Shown here: piece by piece, positions 37,492 through 46,782 of the stretch
Numbering within the stretch: position 1 is the first letter of the stretch
Layout of the letters: each line of letters starts with the position of its first letter
Assembly (NCBI GenBank): GCA_938083085.1
Contig: CALLKX010000008.1
Coordinates: forward strand, 35,685 to 99,684
Reading direction: 5' to 3'
Length of the DNA: 64,000 nucleotides
Origin: an uncultured bacterium
GTDB lineage: Bacteria > Planctomycetota > UBA1135 > GCA-002686595
Position numbers and translations under genes: made by a program
Notes under the pieces: generated by a model
Databases searched by the model: none
Told to the model about the DNA's origin: nothing
The model's input: the letters and a program-made list of their open reading frames with translations, nothing else

Positions 37492-40400
37492 ATGTCCGAG
37501 CCCGATCACCAAGCCGAAGACGAATCACTCGTCGAGTTGGACCCCTCCCAGGCGGAGGCGTTCCTCGCGCGCACGCGATCGACGGACGATGACGAGCCCG
37601 CACCGCCGATGGTCCCGGGCTTCGAGATCCTCGGGGTCCTGGGCCGGGGCGCCACGGGGGTGGTCTATCGCGCCAGGCAGGAGGCGGTGGACCGTGACAT
37701 CGCCCTGAAGGCGCTCCACCCCGAGCTGGTCACGAACGGACGGGCGGTCAAGCGCTTGAAGCGGGAGGCGCGCCTCGCCGCGCGGCTGGCGCACCCGAGC
37801 ATCATCTCCGCCATCGACATGGGCGAGGTCAACGGGGTCTGGTGGTACGCCATGGAGCTCGTGGAGGGGGTCTCGCTCGGCCGCCGCATCGCCGAGCGAG
37901 GTTCGCTCACGGAGCGGGAGGTCTTGCGGCTCTTCAGCCCGCTGTGTGATGCGCTCCAGCACGCCCATGAGGTCGGGGTGGTTCACCGAGATATCAAGCC
38001 CGCGAACATTCTCATCGATGGTCGGGGGCGGGCGAGGCTCGTCGACCTTGGCCTCGCGGTGGGGCAGAACGACCCCGCAATCACGCGCACCGGGGCGACC
38101 CTCGGCACGCCCCATTACATCAGCCCCGAGCAGGCCAGGGACCCGGGGCAGGCGGACATCCGGAGCGACCTCTGGTCCATCGGCGCCACCATGTACCACG
38201 CCGTCTGTGGGCGCCCGCCCTTCCAGGTCGACGGGGAGGGGCGCGGCGGTGTGGCCGAGATCCTGGCCCGGGTCCTCCATGATCCCGTCGAGGATCCGCG
38301 GGGCCTCTCGCCCGCCCTCTCGCGCGACTTCTCGTTGCTGCTCCGCAAGTGCCTGACCCGCGACCCCGCCCAGCGCTATCAGGAGCCCTGGGAGCTGGTC
38401 GCGGACATCGAGCTGCTACGGGAGCGGCGCAGGCTTGACCTGCGGGGGAGCCGATTGGACCCCTTCGCATCGAGGCGGCCAAGGTGGCTCGGGGGCGTCC
38501 TTCTGGGGGCCGTCGGGGCCGCGGCGGTGGCGTTGACCTGGGTGATGACGGCGCGCCCCTGGCAGGACCCGGTGGAGGTGGTCGCGCCCCAGTACGGGGC
38601 TGTGCTCGAGGACTGGCCGGAGCTGCTCGCGATCCGAGATGGCTTTCGTTCCACCAGCCTTACCATCGCCGCGGCTCTCGCCGACCTGGACGCCCTGGAC
38701 CCGGAGGATCTCAGCGGGAACGGTCGCATCTTCCGTGACCAGCTCGTGGTCGACCTGAAGGCCGCCCTCGGGGAGGCGGTGTCCGGGTGCCTCGTGGCGG
38801 CCGGCGTAGACGTCGATCAGGCCCTCAGGGACCACGCGTTTGATCTCGCGGCGCGAGCCTGCGGGGAGCGGCTCGATGGGAGCCTTCGGGGCGCCACTGG
38901 CTTCCTCGCGCTCCAGCAGTTGCCGGCGGGAGCAGCTCGGCTGGGGGCGGTGGAGTGGCGTCGATCCCGGGCGGACCGCGTCCGGGAGGAACGTCTCCGG
39001 GCACGGGACACGGCGGCTGCGGCGCTCCGACTGGCGTACCCCGAGCTGGTGCGGGGCCGCATTGCTGGGCTGCTTCAGGAGCACCGATGGGCGGACGCCG
39101 ACGCGTTCCTCAGCCGGGCTGATCCCGAGGATTGGCTGCGCCTGGAGGGGGTGGATCTCGACCTCCGCGGACTGGACGGCTTGGAGCGGCTAGAGGTGGC
39201 GTCCACGATCGACTCGCTGGTACGGAGTGACCGGTCCAACGTTCGTTATCGCATGGCGGAGGCGGTCGACGAGGCGTCCGACTTCGTCGATGCCGAGTAC
39301 GAGGCCGCGCTGGATGAGGTGCAGGACGGGCAGGTGGCGGGGCCTCGCTCGCTGGTGGACCAGCTCAACGACGCCCTCGCGGCCAAGGCGGCGACCCTGG
39401 GCCTTGACGCGAGCCAGCTCACCGAGGAGTTCCGGGCCCCGTTCCTGAGCCACATCAACGAGGTACGCGTCTCGCTCTCGGTGGCTGAGGCGGTGCGCAG
39501 GGAGGAGCTTGCGACTCTCGCTCTGGGCGAACTCGAGGCGGAGCTCGGGCCGCTGCGCATGAGGCGAGACTACGGCGCCGTACGCCGCGCGCTCACGGCC
39601 GCCCTCGGAGAGCCCTGGCGCCGCTCCACGCACGCGGCGATCCGCGCGAGGCTTCGTGAGACCGAGCTCCTCGACATGGTGCTTGATCGCGCTGCCGAGG
39701 CGATCGAGGCGCGGTCGGGGGAGACCTTCGAGTTCCACTTCGAGCGCATCCCCGTGCGGGGTCGCATCGGAGCCCGCCCCGCGACCGTGCGCCGCCTGGG
39801 ATTCGGGCTGACCGTCGGGGGGGAGCAGCGGATCCCGATCTACCTGACCCCCGCGCAGCAGGCCGGTAGCATCGCCGGGCGCGTGGTGGAGGGGACAGAC
39901 CTCCTGCGACTGGCTGGGCTCCTTGATCCCAGCACGCTCTCCCCGGTGGACAGCCTGGCGGCCGCCGCGTTCCTGGCGGCAGAGGGGGACTCCGAGGCGG
40001 CGCGACGGCGGATCCGCCTTCAGGATCATCCGAGCGATGAGCTGCTCCCCTCGGACCTGGAGCGGCGGGTTCGGAGGAGCTCGGAGGAGCGCACTGTCCA
40101 GACGAAGGCCCTGGCGCCGGGGCTGCTCTCGGCTTCGCTCCGGCCAGCCCGAACCGCCTCGGTGGCCGAGGCCTTCGGTGTGCCCAACCAGGCGTCGGTC
40201 GGCCGCCAGGTGCGCCTCGTCTGGGACATGGTGGATGTCGCGGACGCGGCCCGCGACCTGGGCTTATCCCGGCCCCTGCCTGAGGGAGCCGAGCGCCTTG
40301 GGGCCTGGAGCCCCGGCCGTTGGGCTCTCATTCCGGAGGGCCTGTCTCTCCTGTCGGAGCTGGAAGAGCGGGCTGAATTCACGGCGAGGTCGGCGGGTCC

Positions 40401-40857
40401 GAGCCTCCCGCTTGCGGACCCTCTCAACCTCGAGAAGCCCGTCGCCGTGCGGCTGCGGCTTCGACCCGGGGATCACCGGCCAGAGGGACACCTCGTGGCG
40501 GTGTCTTTGCGCGGGTACCACCTCGTGCTGGTTTGTGATCCCTTCGAGCCCCGAGCCTGGTTCGGGTCCGGCGACCTCGGGGCGCTCATCCAACACGTTC
40601 AGGGGGGCTCCTCCCCGGCGCCGAGCAGCTTCCTGGAGCGGCCGTTCAAGGGGGGTGTGGACGGAGAGGAGCTGCTCATCGAGCTGAAGCTGGGCCCCTC
40701 CTCCCTCGAGCGAGCGCTCGTCAACGGCGAGGTGCTCGACTTCCCGCGCTTCCTGGAGAAGCCGACGGAGGCGGAGGACGTCCTCCGGATCCGCTCGGCC
40801 AAGCCCATGACGCTGCTGGATGCGGAGCTGCGCGGATCGCGCCGCGCGGGCCCCTGA
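37492..40857 (+). CDS. Membrane Ser/Thr protein kinase with large uncharacterised C-terminal region
   Basis: The 1,121-aa protein begins with a Hanks-type kinase domain (residues ~43-310): G-loop GRGATGVV at 51-58, ATP-binding K73, helix-C E92, catalytic HRDIKPAN with D167, metal-binding D185 (DLG in place of DFG), then GTPHYISPEQA. A single membrane segment follows (about 330-350, GGVLLGAVGAAAVALTWVM). The remaining ~770 residues are probably extracytoplasmic: first helical and charged, then (~980-1,120) a beta-rich part (HLVAVSLRGYHLVLVCD) that could be a lectin-like sandwich. No PASTA repeats are present. It lies 23 bases after the FHA activator and is probably its partner. The stop sits at the start of a 12-bp repeat. 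Confidence 0.9.
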   Translation: MSEPDHQAEDESLVELDPSQAEAFLARTRSTDDDEPAPPMVPGFEILGVLGRGATGVVYRARQEAVDRDIALKALHPELVTNGRAVKRLKREARLAARLAHPSIISAIDMGEVNGVWWYAMELVEGVSLGRRIAERGSLTEREVLRLFSPLCDALQHAHEVGVVHRDIKPANILIDGRGRARLVDLGLAVGQNDPAITRTGATLGTPHYISPEQARDPGQADIRSDLWSIGATMYHAVCGRPPFQVDGEGRGGVAEILARVLHDPVEDPRGLSPALSRDFSLLLRKCLTRDPAQRYQEPWELVADIELLRERRRLDLRGSRLDPFASRRPRWLGGVLLGAVGAAAVALTWVMTARPWQDPVEVVAPQYGAVLEDWPELLAIRDGFRSTSLTIAAALADLDALDPEDLSGNGRIFRDQLVVDLKAALGEAVSGCLVAAGVDVDQALRDHAFDLAARACGERLDGSLRGATGFLALQQLPAGAARLGAVEWRRSRADRVREERLRARDTAAAALRLAYPELVRGRIAGLLQEHRWADADAFLSRADPEDWLRLEGVDLDLRGLDGLERLEVASTIDSLVRSDRSNVRYRMAEAVDEASDFVDAEYEAALDEVQDGQVAGPRSLVDQLNDALAAKAATLGLDASQLTEEFRAPFLSHINEVRVSLSVAEAVRREELATLALGELEAELGPLRMRRDYGAVRRALTAALGEPWRRSTHAAIRARLRETELLDMVLDRAAEAIEARSGETFEFHFERIPVRGRIGARPATVRRLGFGLTVGGEQRIPIYLTPAQQAGSIAGRVVEGTDLLRLAGLLDPSTLSPVDSLAAAAFLAAEGDSEAARRRIRLQDHPSDELLPSDLERRVRRSSEERTVQTKALAPGLLSASLRPARTASVAEAFGVPNQASVGRQVRLVWDMVDVADAARDLGLSRPLPEGAERLGAWSPGRWALIPEGLSLLSELEERAEFTARSAGPSLPLADPLNLEKPVAVRLRLRPGDHRPEGHLVAVSLRGYHLVLVCDPFEPRAWFGSGDLGALIQHVQGGSSPAPSSFLERPFKGGVDGEELLIELKLGPSSLERALVNGEVLDFPRFLEKPTEAEDVLRIRSAKPMTLLDAELRGSRRAGP

Positions 40858-40900
40858 ACGGGCTCTTGAACGGGCTCTTGAATGGGCCCTTGAATGGACC
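40853..40900. repeat. 12-bp tandem repeat starting at the kinase stop codon
   Basis: Four copies (cctgaacgggct, cttgaacgggct, cttgaatgggcc, cttgaatggacc) occur in a row. The kinase TGA (40855-40857) is part of the first copy, and every later copy keeps the TGA. The arrangement is the same as at rluD. Confidence 0.88.
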
Positions 40901-40976
40901 CTGCCGCGAGGCCGTCCTGGAGGGGCTTCGCCTCACCAGGCCTCCCTTGCCACCGGGACGAGGGAGCGGGCTGGCG

Positions 40977-41576
40977 TCAGCCGGTCCCTGTGAAGCGGGC
41001 GGCGACGTCGCGCGCGCGCTCCATGCACTCGGGGGACACGAGGTCCTCGACGGCGTCCAGGGCGTCTGAGATCTCGGTCGGGGTCGCGCCGCACCGTACG
41101 GCGCCTCGCACATGGCTGGCGAGCTGGCGGTCGTGGCCGGTGGCGGCGAGCATCACCACGGCGAGGAGCTCCCTCGCCCGGGCATCGAGCCCGCCCCTGG
41201 AGAGCACGGCGCCGTACGCGTGCTCCGCCACGAGCTCCGCCAGATCCGGGTCCAGGGACCGGAGGTGCGCACGCACCTCCGGAGCACTCTCGCCATAGAT
41301 CCGGTCAAAGAGCTCGCTCCCGGCGGCGGGCGATCGGGGTGCAGCGGGAGGGGCTGCGCCGGTGCCAGGGGGGACGCCGGCGCTGCGGAGGTGGTCCAGC
41401 GCCGCGATCGTCCTCGGGAAGCCGCAGAACAGATGGCACTGGATCACGACCTCCCTGGCCTCTGCGGTCAGCGGGCCGGGGCCGGCCCCGGCCGCGAACT
41501 CATCCAGCGCGTGGGGGAGGAAGCGGACGACTGCGACGGCGAGGCGGCAGAGCGAAGGGGGGAGGGGGCTCGGCAT
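40977..41576 (-). CDS. Carboxymuconolactone decarboxylase (AhpD-like) family protein
   Basis: The 199-aa all-helical protein shows the family pattern LTAEAREVVIQCHLFCGFPRTIAAL in the first half and LDARARELLAVVMLAATGHDRQLASHVRGAVRCGATPTEISDAL in the second. This resembles two fused CMD units. AhpD-like members reduce peroxides through a CxxC pair; here only isolated cysteines are visible (QCHLFC has a CxxxC spacing), so activity is uncertain. Its start codon overlaps the psd stop (ATGA at 41576), so it is cotranscribed with phosphatidylserine decarboxylase. Confidence 0.78.
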   Translation of the reverse strand: MPSPLPPSLCRLAVAVVRFLPHALDEFAAGAGPGPLTAEAREVVIQCHLFCGFPRTIAALDHLRSAGVPPGTGAAPPAAPRSPAAGSELFDRIYGESAPEVRAHLRSLDPDLAELVAEHAYGAVLSRGGLDARARELLAVVMLAATGHDRQLASHVRGAVRCGATPTEISDALDAVEDLVSPECMERARDVAARFTGTG

Positions 41577-42379
41577 CAGGGCTGGTCGGGGGCGAGCTCT
41601 GCGATGGGCTGGCCCATGCGGATGGTGGCGCCCTGGGCCGCGGTGGGGGCGTGGAAGCCGGGAGGCGTCACGAGGACGACGGTCGAGCCCATCTCGAAGC
41701 GACCGAACTCCTCGCCGCGGGCGAAGGCGCGCGGCGGCTCGACCGCGCCCCGGTGGAGCGGGTCCACCCCGACGACCCGGATCCGGCCAACCACCACGGC
41801 GCCGACGAGCACCATGAAGAAGGGGCCGTGCTCCGACTCAAGGCGGCAGACGACGCGCTCGTTGATCGAGAGGACCCTGCGGCGCTCCAGGACGCTGGGC
41901 TGGACGCTGTGGCGATCCCCCGGGACGTGGACGACCTCGGTGAGCTGGGCGTCCAGGGGGCAGTGGATCCGGTGGTAGTCCTTGGGGCCAAGATAGAGCG
42001 TGTACTGGTGCCCACCGTTGAGGTCCACGTCCTCGCCGACTCCTGCGAGCAGGGAGCGGATGGGGTACAGCCGCTCCTTCGCCTCGACCACCATTCCGTT
42101 CGTCACGGGGGAGCTGGCCTGGACCATGCAGTCCACGGGCGAGGGGAGGAGGGACGGGTCTGCCTCGACGGTCCGCGCCCCGTCGGCGAGGCGCCGCACG
42201 AAGAACGCGCCCAGGCTCGGGTAGTCCCTCGGCTGGCCGCGCATCTCGCCGAGGTCTGCGCCGGTGAAGGCGGCGTAGGCCTTGTAGAGCGGGGCGCGGA
42301 GGGGGCTCGGGACGCGTCGGTCAGCCGCCCAGCCGATGAGGAGCGAGAGCCGACGTTTGACCTGGAGGGGGGAAGCCAT
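41576..42379 (-). CDS. psd: Phosphatidylserine decarboxylase proenzyme
   Basis: Psd forms phosphatidylethanolamine at the membrane. The 267-aa proenzyme shows SPVDCMV with the catalytic Asp, YHRIHCPLD with the His of the triad, and the self-cleavage site EMGST, cut between G231 and S232 to create the pyruvoyl group on the short alpha chain. Length is typical of the short bacterial form. It is the first gene of a pair with the carboxymuconolactone decarboxylase-like gene and is divergent from glmU over 201 bases. Confidence 0.93.
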   Translation of the reverse strand: MASPLQVKRRLSLLIGWAADRRVPSPLRAPLYKAYAAFTGADLGEMRGQPRDYPSLGAFFVRRLADGARTVEADPSLLPSPVDCMVQASSPVTNGMVVEAKERLYPIRSLLAGVGEDVDLNGGHQYTLYLGPKDYHRIHCPLDAQLTEVVHVPGDRHSVQPSVLERRRVLSINERVVCRLESEHGPFFMVLVGAVVVGRIRVVGVDPLHRGAVEPPRAFARGEEFGRFEMGSTVVLVTPPGFHAPTAAQGATIRMGQPIAELAPDQP

Positions 42380-42580
42380 GGGCGGACACTATCCGGCGGG
42401 GCGTCCCGGGGGGAAGTCTCCGATTGAACGCCGTGCGCCTTGACGAGGCTCTGGGGCCCAGCATCATGTGCCGCACTGCCCGCCGGACACGCGCTTCGAG
42501 CCCTGGCTCGAGCCTTGACCCGGCCTCTTGAGCCCCGGGCCCAAGGGTCCTGCCGACGCCCCCCCCCAAGGAGACCCCAG

Positions 42581-43858
42581 ATGACTTCCGGAACCACCGT
42601 CGTGATCCTCGCCGCAGGCAAGGGCACGCGCATGAAGAGCGAGACGCCCAAGTGTCTCCACGAACTCTGCGGGCGCTCCATGCTGGGCTGGGTCCTCGGC
42701 GCGGCCGAGGGTCTGTCCCCCGACCGGATCGTGGTCGTCGTCGGGCACGGTGCCGCCGAGGTCGAGGCTGCGGCGCGGCGAGAGCTGCCGGACGTCGACC
42801 TCCAATTCGTCCTGCAGGAGCCGCAGCTCGGGACGGGGCACGCGCTCCAGGTGGCCGCGCCGGCTCTCGGGGACACGGAGCGGGTCGTCGTCACCTACGG
42901 CGACATGCCGCTCCTCTCGACCGAGAGCATGCAGTCGATGGTGGACGCCCAGGTAGGGGTCGGGGCCCCGGGCGCCGTGTCCATCCTCACCGCGATCATC
43001 GAGGACCCGACGGGCTACGGCCGGATCCTCCGCCGTGACGACGGCTCGTTCGAGCGGATCGTCGAGCACAAGGACGCCACGGAAGAGGAGCGCATGGTCA
43101 ACGAGACCAACCTCGGCGTGTACTGCTTCGACCGGGCGACGCTGGACGACGACCTCGCGAGGCTCGATAACGACAATGCCCAGGGCGAGTACTACATCAC
43201 GGACCTGGTCGGGATGGCCGAGGCTGGCGGGCGCCCCGTGCTCCCGCTGCTGCTCGAGGACGCGGGCGAGGCGCAGGGCGTCAACGACCTGGGGCAGCTC
43301 GCAGAGGTGCGCTGGCAGATCCAGATGCGCATCCTTGAGCAGCACATGGCCGCCGGCGTGCGGATCATGGACCCGGCCACGACCTTCATCGACCACGGCG
43401 TGGAGATCGGCTGCGGCACGGAGATCCTGCCCTGCACGGTCATCCGCTCGGGCGTCCAGGTGGGCGAAGGCTGCGAGGTCGGGCCCTTCACGCACCTGCG
43501 GGCGGGGGCCGTCCTGGAGGACACCGCCGAGGTGGGGAACTTCACCGAGATGAAGAACTCCACCCTCGGGAGCGGCTCCAAGGCCAAGCACCTGAGCTAC
43601 CTGGGCGACGCGCGCATCGGGGCCAAGACCAACATCGGCGCGGGGACGATCTTCGCCAATTACGACGGCAAAAAGAAGCACCCGACCGTCGTGGGGGACC
43701 GGGCCTTCATCGGCAGCGGCTCCATCATCGTCGCGCCCAACGAGGTCCCGGCAGGCTCCACCACCGGCGCCGGGGCCGTGATCACCCGTTCGGCGGAGAT
43801 GGGAGAAGGCGAGACCTGGGTCGGGATGCCGGCCCGTAAGCTGAACCGCAAGTCCTGA
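42581..43858 (+). CDS. glmU: GlmU-type UDP-GlcNAc pyrophosphorylase / GlcN-1-P acetyltransferase
   Basis: The enzyme makes UDP-GlcNAc for peptidoglycan and lipid A. The 425-aa protein opens with the nucleotidyltransferase signature LAAGKGTRMKSETPK (residues 10-24), then LGTGHALQ, YGDMPLL and ERIVEHKDA. The C-terminal half is a left-handed beta helix with the acetyltransferase His in KAKHLSYLGDA. It is about 30 residues shorter than E. coli GlmU, lacking most of the tail after the helix, so the acetyltransferase activity is less certain than the uridylyltransferase. Strong ribosome binding site (aaggaga) seven bases before ATG 42581. It is followed by prs. Confidence 0.93.
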   Translation: MTSGTTVVILAAGKGTRMKSETPKCLHELCGRSMLGWVLGAAEGLSPDRIVVVVGHGAAEVEAAARRELPDVDLQFVLQEPQLGTGHALQVAAPALGDTERVVVTYGDMPLLSTESMQSMVDAQVGVGAPGAVSILTAIIEDPTGYGRILRRDDGSFERIVEHKDATEEERMVNETNLGVYCFDRATLDDDLARLDNDNAQGEYYITDLVGMAEAGGRPVLPLLLEDAGEAQGVNDLGQLAEVRWQIQMRILEQHMAAGVRIMDPATTFIDHGVEIGCGTEILPCTVIRSGVQVGEGCEVGPFTHLRAGAVLEDTAEVGNFTEMKNSTLGSGSKAKHLSYLGDARIGAKTNIGAGTIFANYDGKKKHPTVVGDRAFIGSGSIIVAPNEVPAGSTTGAGAVITRSAEMGEGETWVGMPARKLNRKS

Positions 43859-43981
43859 GCGCACCGTCCAGCGGCCCCCCCCTCCGCCGGACGCCCCGGC
43901 CGTGAGCGTCCTGCTCCGGCCGCCCTTGTCCCCCCCCAGAAACCAACCCTTACGGCCGCGGCGAGACGCGTCCATCGTTCC

Positions 43982-44926
43982 ATGAGCAGCGCCTACGGTG
44001 ACATCACACTCATCTCGGGAAACGCCCACGTCGAGCTCTCGAAGGCCATCTCGGAGTGCCTCGACCAGCCGCTCGCCTCTGCCCGCGTCGCGCGCTTCAC
44101 GGACGGAGAGGTGGACATCAAGCTCGACGAGGATATCCGCGGCCGGGACGTCTTCGTCCTGCAGCCGACCTGCCCGCCGGTCAACGAGAACTGGGTCGAG
44201 CTGCTCCTGCTCCTGGACACCCTGCGGCGCGCCAGTGCCGGGCGCATCACGGCGGTGATGCCCTACTACGGCTATGCGCGCAAGGATCGCAAGGACGAGG
44301 GGCGCGTCCCGATCAGCGCGAAGGTGGTGGCGAACACGCTGGTGTCTTGCGGCGCGGACCGGGTCGTCACCCTCGACATGCACGCAGCCCAGATTCAGGG
44401 CTTCTATGACATCCCCGTGGACCACCTCTACGCGCGCCCGGTGCTGCTGGACGAGGTCGAGGCCATGGGCCTCGACAACCCCGTGGTGGTGACCCCAGAC
44501 GTGGGGGGGACCAAGATGGCCCGGGCCTATGCCAAGCGCCTCCAGGCAGACCTCGCCATCGTGGACAAGCGCCGCATCTCTGGCTCGGAGACCATGATCG
44601 AGCACGTGATCGGTGAGGTCGAGGGGCGCAACTGCATCATCGTCGACGACATGATCTCAACGGGCGGCTCCATCACCCAGGCCGCGGCGGTCCTGAAGTC
44701 CAAGGGGGCGAAGGCGATCGTGATCGCAGTCAGCCACGCGGTCTTCTGCGGCCCTGCAGTGGACCGCCTCGACGCCGCTCCGGTGGACGCCATCCTCGTC
44801 ACCGACTCGATCCCCCAAGGAGAGCGGCGCCCGAGGAAGCTCAAGGTTTGCAGCATCGCCCCGCTGGTGGCTCAGACGATCCGGAGCATCCACACCTCGG
44901 AGTCGGTCAGCTCGCTCTTCGAGTGA
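43982..44926 (+). CDS. prs: Ribose-phosphate pyrophosphokinase
   Basis: Prs makes PRPP from ribose 5-phosphate and ATP for nucleotide and His/Trp synthesis. The 314-aa protein has RFTDGEVDIKLDEDIRGRDV, MPYYGYARKDRKDEGRVPIS (ATP flexible loop), VVTLDMHAAQIQGFYDIPVD, and the PRPP-binding loop IIVDDMISTGGSI near residues 218-230. All are diagnostic of class I PRPP synthetase. The order glmU-prs-rplY-pth is a common bacterial arrangement. Confidence 0.97.
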   Translation: MSSAYGDITLISGNAHVELSKAISECLDQPLASARVARFTDGEVDIKLDEDIRGRDVFVLQPTCPPVNENWVELLLLLDTLRRASAGRITAVMPYYGYARKDRKDEGRVPISAKVVANTLVSCGADRVVTLDMHAAQIQGFYDIPVDHLYARPVLLDEVEAMGLDNPVVVTPDVGGTKMARAYAKRLQADLAIVDKRRISGSETMIEHVIGEVEGRNCIIVDDMISTGGSITQAAAVLKSKGAKAIVIAVSHAVFCGPAVDRLDAAPVDAILVTDSIPQGERRPRKLKVCSIAPLVAQTIRSIHTSESVSSLFE

Positions 44927-45283
44927 GGCCAGGCCGGGCGGGCTGCCGTCCGCCCAGCCCCAGCTGGGCCTTGCTCGGCCGCCGCGTCCAGCCGATCTGT
45001 CCAACCGATCTGTCCAACCGGGAGGCTCTGATCGGCCCCAGGCTGGTCCCCTGGGGACCCCCGAGCCGCATCCTCGGGACTCCCCCTCAGGGCTTCTCGA
45101 GGGGCCGCCCCGGGGACTGCCCCTGGGGCTCGGTGGGGCTGCCGAGCCATATTTATGGCCAGAGTTGGACCCCGGGGCGCACGGGCGGGGACTATCCTCA
45201 TCGCCTTCAAATCCTGTGCGCTTCTCCGGTGCGGGCTCCGCCCGACGGTCCTGGAGGAGCGACGAACCACCCAGGAACCCGAT
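44927..45283. other. 357-bp prs-rplY gap with short repeats and hairpins
   Basis: The gap contains a 13-bp direct repeat (ccgatctgtccaa at 44992-45004 and 45005-45017) and several short GC hairpins around 45040-45120. The stretch around 45150-45190 is less GC-rich and may hold the rplY promoter. No gene was recognised. Confidence 0.4.
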
Positions 45284-45883
45284 ATGACCGACGCCAAGAT
45301 CATCTGCTCGCTCCGTGAGTCCCTTGGGAGCCGTGCCTCCCGTCGCCTCCGCGCCATGGGGCGCGCCATCGCGAGCCTTCAGGCCGACAGCGACCATCCG
45401 CACGTTGACCTGCACTTCGACGAGGCTGAGTTCCACTCGGCCCGCCGCGCACACGCGCACCTCTTCGACCTGGAATTCGACGGTAAGTCCGAGTCGGCGA
45501 TCGTCCGGGAGCTCCAGTGGGATGCCTTCGGCGACACCCTGCTCCACGTGGAGTTCAAGCGGGTCATCCGCGGTCAGAAGACCGAGTCGAGCGTGCCCAT
45601 CTCCTTCACTGGCACCCCCGCCGGCGTCCTGAACCACGATCTCGAGGCGGTGACGGTGTCCTGCATCCCGTCGCTGATCCCGGACGCCATCAAGGTCTCC
45701 GTGGACGGTCTGGAGCCCGGCGCCCACATCAAGGCCGCCGACGTGGTGATGCCCGAGGGCATCGAACTGCTCCTTGACCCGGAGACCGAGATCGCTGTCA
45801 TCAGCGAGATAAGGGCGACTGCCGCCGCAGCGGATGGCGCTGACGGGGCCGATGCCGAGGAAGGCGACGCCTCCGCTGACTGA
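45284..45883 (+). CDS. rplY: 50S ribosomal protein L25 (Ctc form)
   Basis: This 199-aa L25 of the long TL5/Ctc type binds 5S rRNA. The N-terminal domain has SLRESLGSRASRRLRAMGRA and ELQWDAFGDTLLHVEFKRV. The C-terminal beta domain has GTPAGVLNHDLEAVTVSCIP, IKVSVDGLEPGAHIKAADV and LDPETEIAVIS. It ends in an Ala/Asp/Glu tail (DGADGADAEEGDASAD). The ATG at 45284 follows caggaacc. It lies upstream of pth, the usual partner. Confidence 0.93.
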   Translation: MTDAKIICSLRESLGSRASRRLRAMGRAIASLQADSDHPHVDLHFDEAEFHSARRAHAHLFDLEFDGKSESAIVRELQWDAFGDTLLHVEFKRVIRGQKTESSVPISFTGTPAGVLNHDLEAVTVSCIPSLIPDAIKVSVDGLEPGAHIKAADVVMPEGIELLLDPETEIAVISEIRATAAAADGADGADAEEGDASAD

Positions 45884-46057
45884 TTCTCTCGCGGCCCTGA
45901 TGGGGGCCCGGTCGTCCGCTGCAGCCTTATGGCACAGCGGGGGTTCCGGGGCTCATCAGTCGCCGCTACGCTCTTTCGCCGCTTCCGGGATTTCCCGGGA
46001 GCGGACCCCCGCGCCCTCCCCGGGCTGACCACCGCGTCCCCCGCGATCGAATCCACG

Positions 46058-46747
46058 ATGGCAAGACTGGTTGTTGGCCTTGGAAACCCCGGTACCGAGT
46101 ACGACGGCACCCGACACAACGTCGGGTTCGCCGTGCTCGACCACCTGGCGGAGACGCGCGGATCGCTCTTTCGCGGACCGTCTCGCCTTGATGGCTGGAC
46201 GGGGCCCCGCGGCTTTGAGTGGGCGCGCTGCCCCGCCGATGGCGGGGAGGCGTTCCTCCTCAAGCCCGGAACGTTCATGAATCGCTCAGGTGACATCGTC
46301 GCCCCGATAGCGCGTTGGCTGGCAAAGTGTGGGGACCTCCCCTCGCTGCCGCCCTCGCCCGACCCGGGAGACGAGGCCGCCGGAACGGTCAAGGACGAGC
46401 CCCCTCAGCCCTCACCGGACTCCATCCTCGTGGTCTATGACGACATGGACCTCGACGTGGGCAAGCTCCGTCTCCGCCCGCATGGGGGACACGGAGGGCA
46501 GAACGGGATGCGTTCCATTATCCACCGCCTGGCGACCGACAGGTTTTCTCGACTCAGGGTCGGGATCGGTCGTGCGGGCACCGACGCGGCGCGTCATGTG
46601 CTGAGTGCGTTCTCCGGACCGGAGAGGCAGGAGATCGAGGTCTCGATCGCGGAAGCGACCGAGGCCATCGATGCCTGGCTCGATGGCGAGGCGTTCGCCG
46701 ATGTCATGACGCGGTTCCACAGCCGCTGGAACCTGCGTGATTCTTGA
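46058..46747 (+). CDS. pth: Peptidyl-tRNA hydrolase
   Basis: Pth cleaves peptidyl-tRNA released from stalled ribosomes. N10 (GLGNPG), catalytic H20 (TRHNVGF), N75 (FMNRSG) and D129 (VYDDMDLD) match the active site of E. coli Pth, followed by GGHGGQNGMRSI. The 229-aa protein is about 30 residues longer than usual because of a Pro/Asp/Glu-rich insertion at about residues 91-121, just before the VVYDD strand. ATG 46058 is chosen because GLGNPG must lie within the first ten residues; the frame is open further upstream. It is followed 35 bases later by rpsF. Confidence 0.95.
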   Translation: MARLVVGLGNPGTEYDGTRHNVGFAVLDHLAETRGSLFRGPSRLDGWTGPRGFEWARCPADGGEAFLLKPGTFMNRSGDIVAPIARWLAKCGDLPSLPPSPDPGDEAAGTVKDEPPQPSPDSILVVYDDMDLDVGKLRLRPHGGHGGQNGMRSIIHRLATDRFSRLRVGIGRAGTDAARHVLSAFSGPERQEIEVSIAEATEAIDAWLDGEAFADVMTRFHSRWNLRDS

Positions 46748-46782
46748 TCACGCACGACGTCACCTAACCCCGGAGAAGACCC

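Noticed and set aside
42464..44605. 713-aa minus-strand open frame opposite glmU and prs
   Set aside because: Crosses two real genes and their gap; low-complexity Arg/Gly/Asp/Val composition typical of antisense GC-rich frames.
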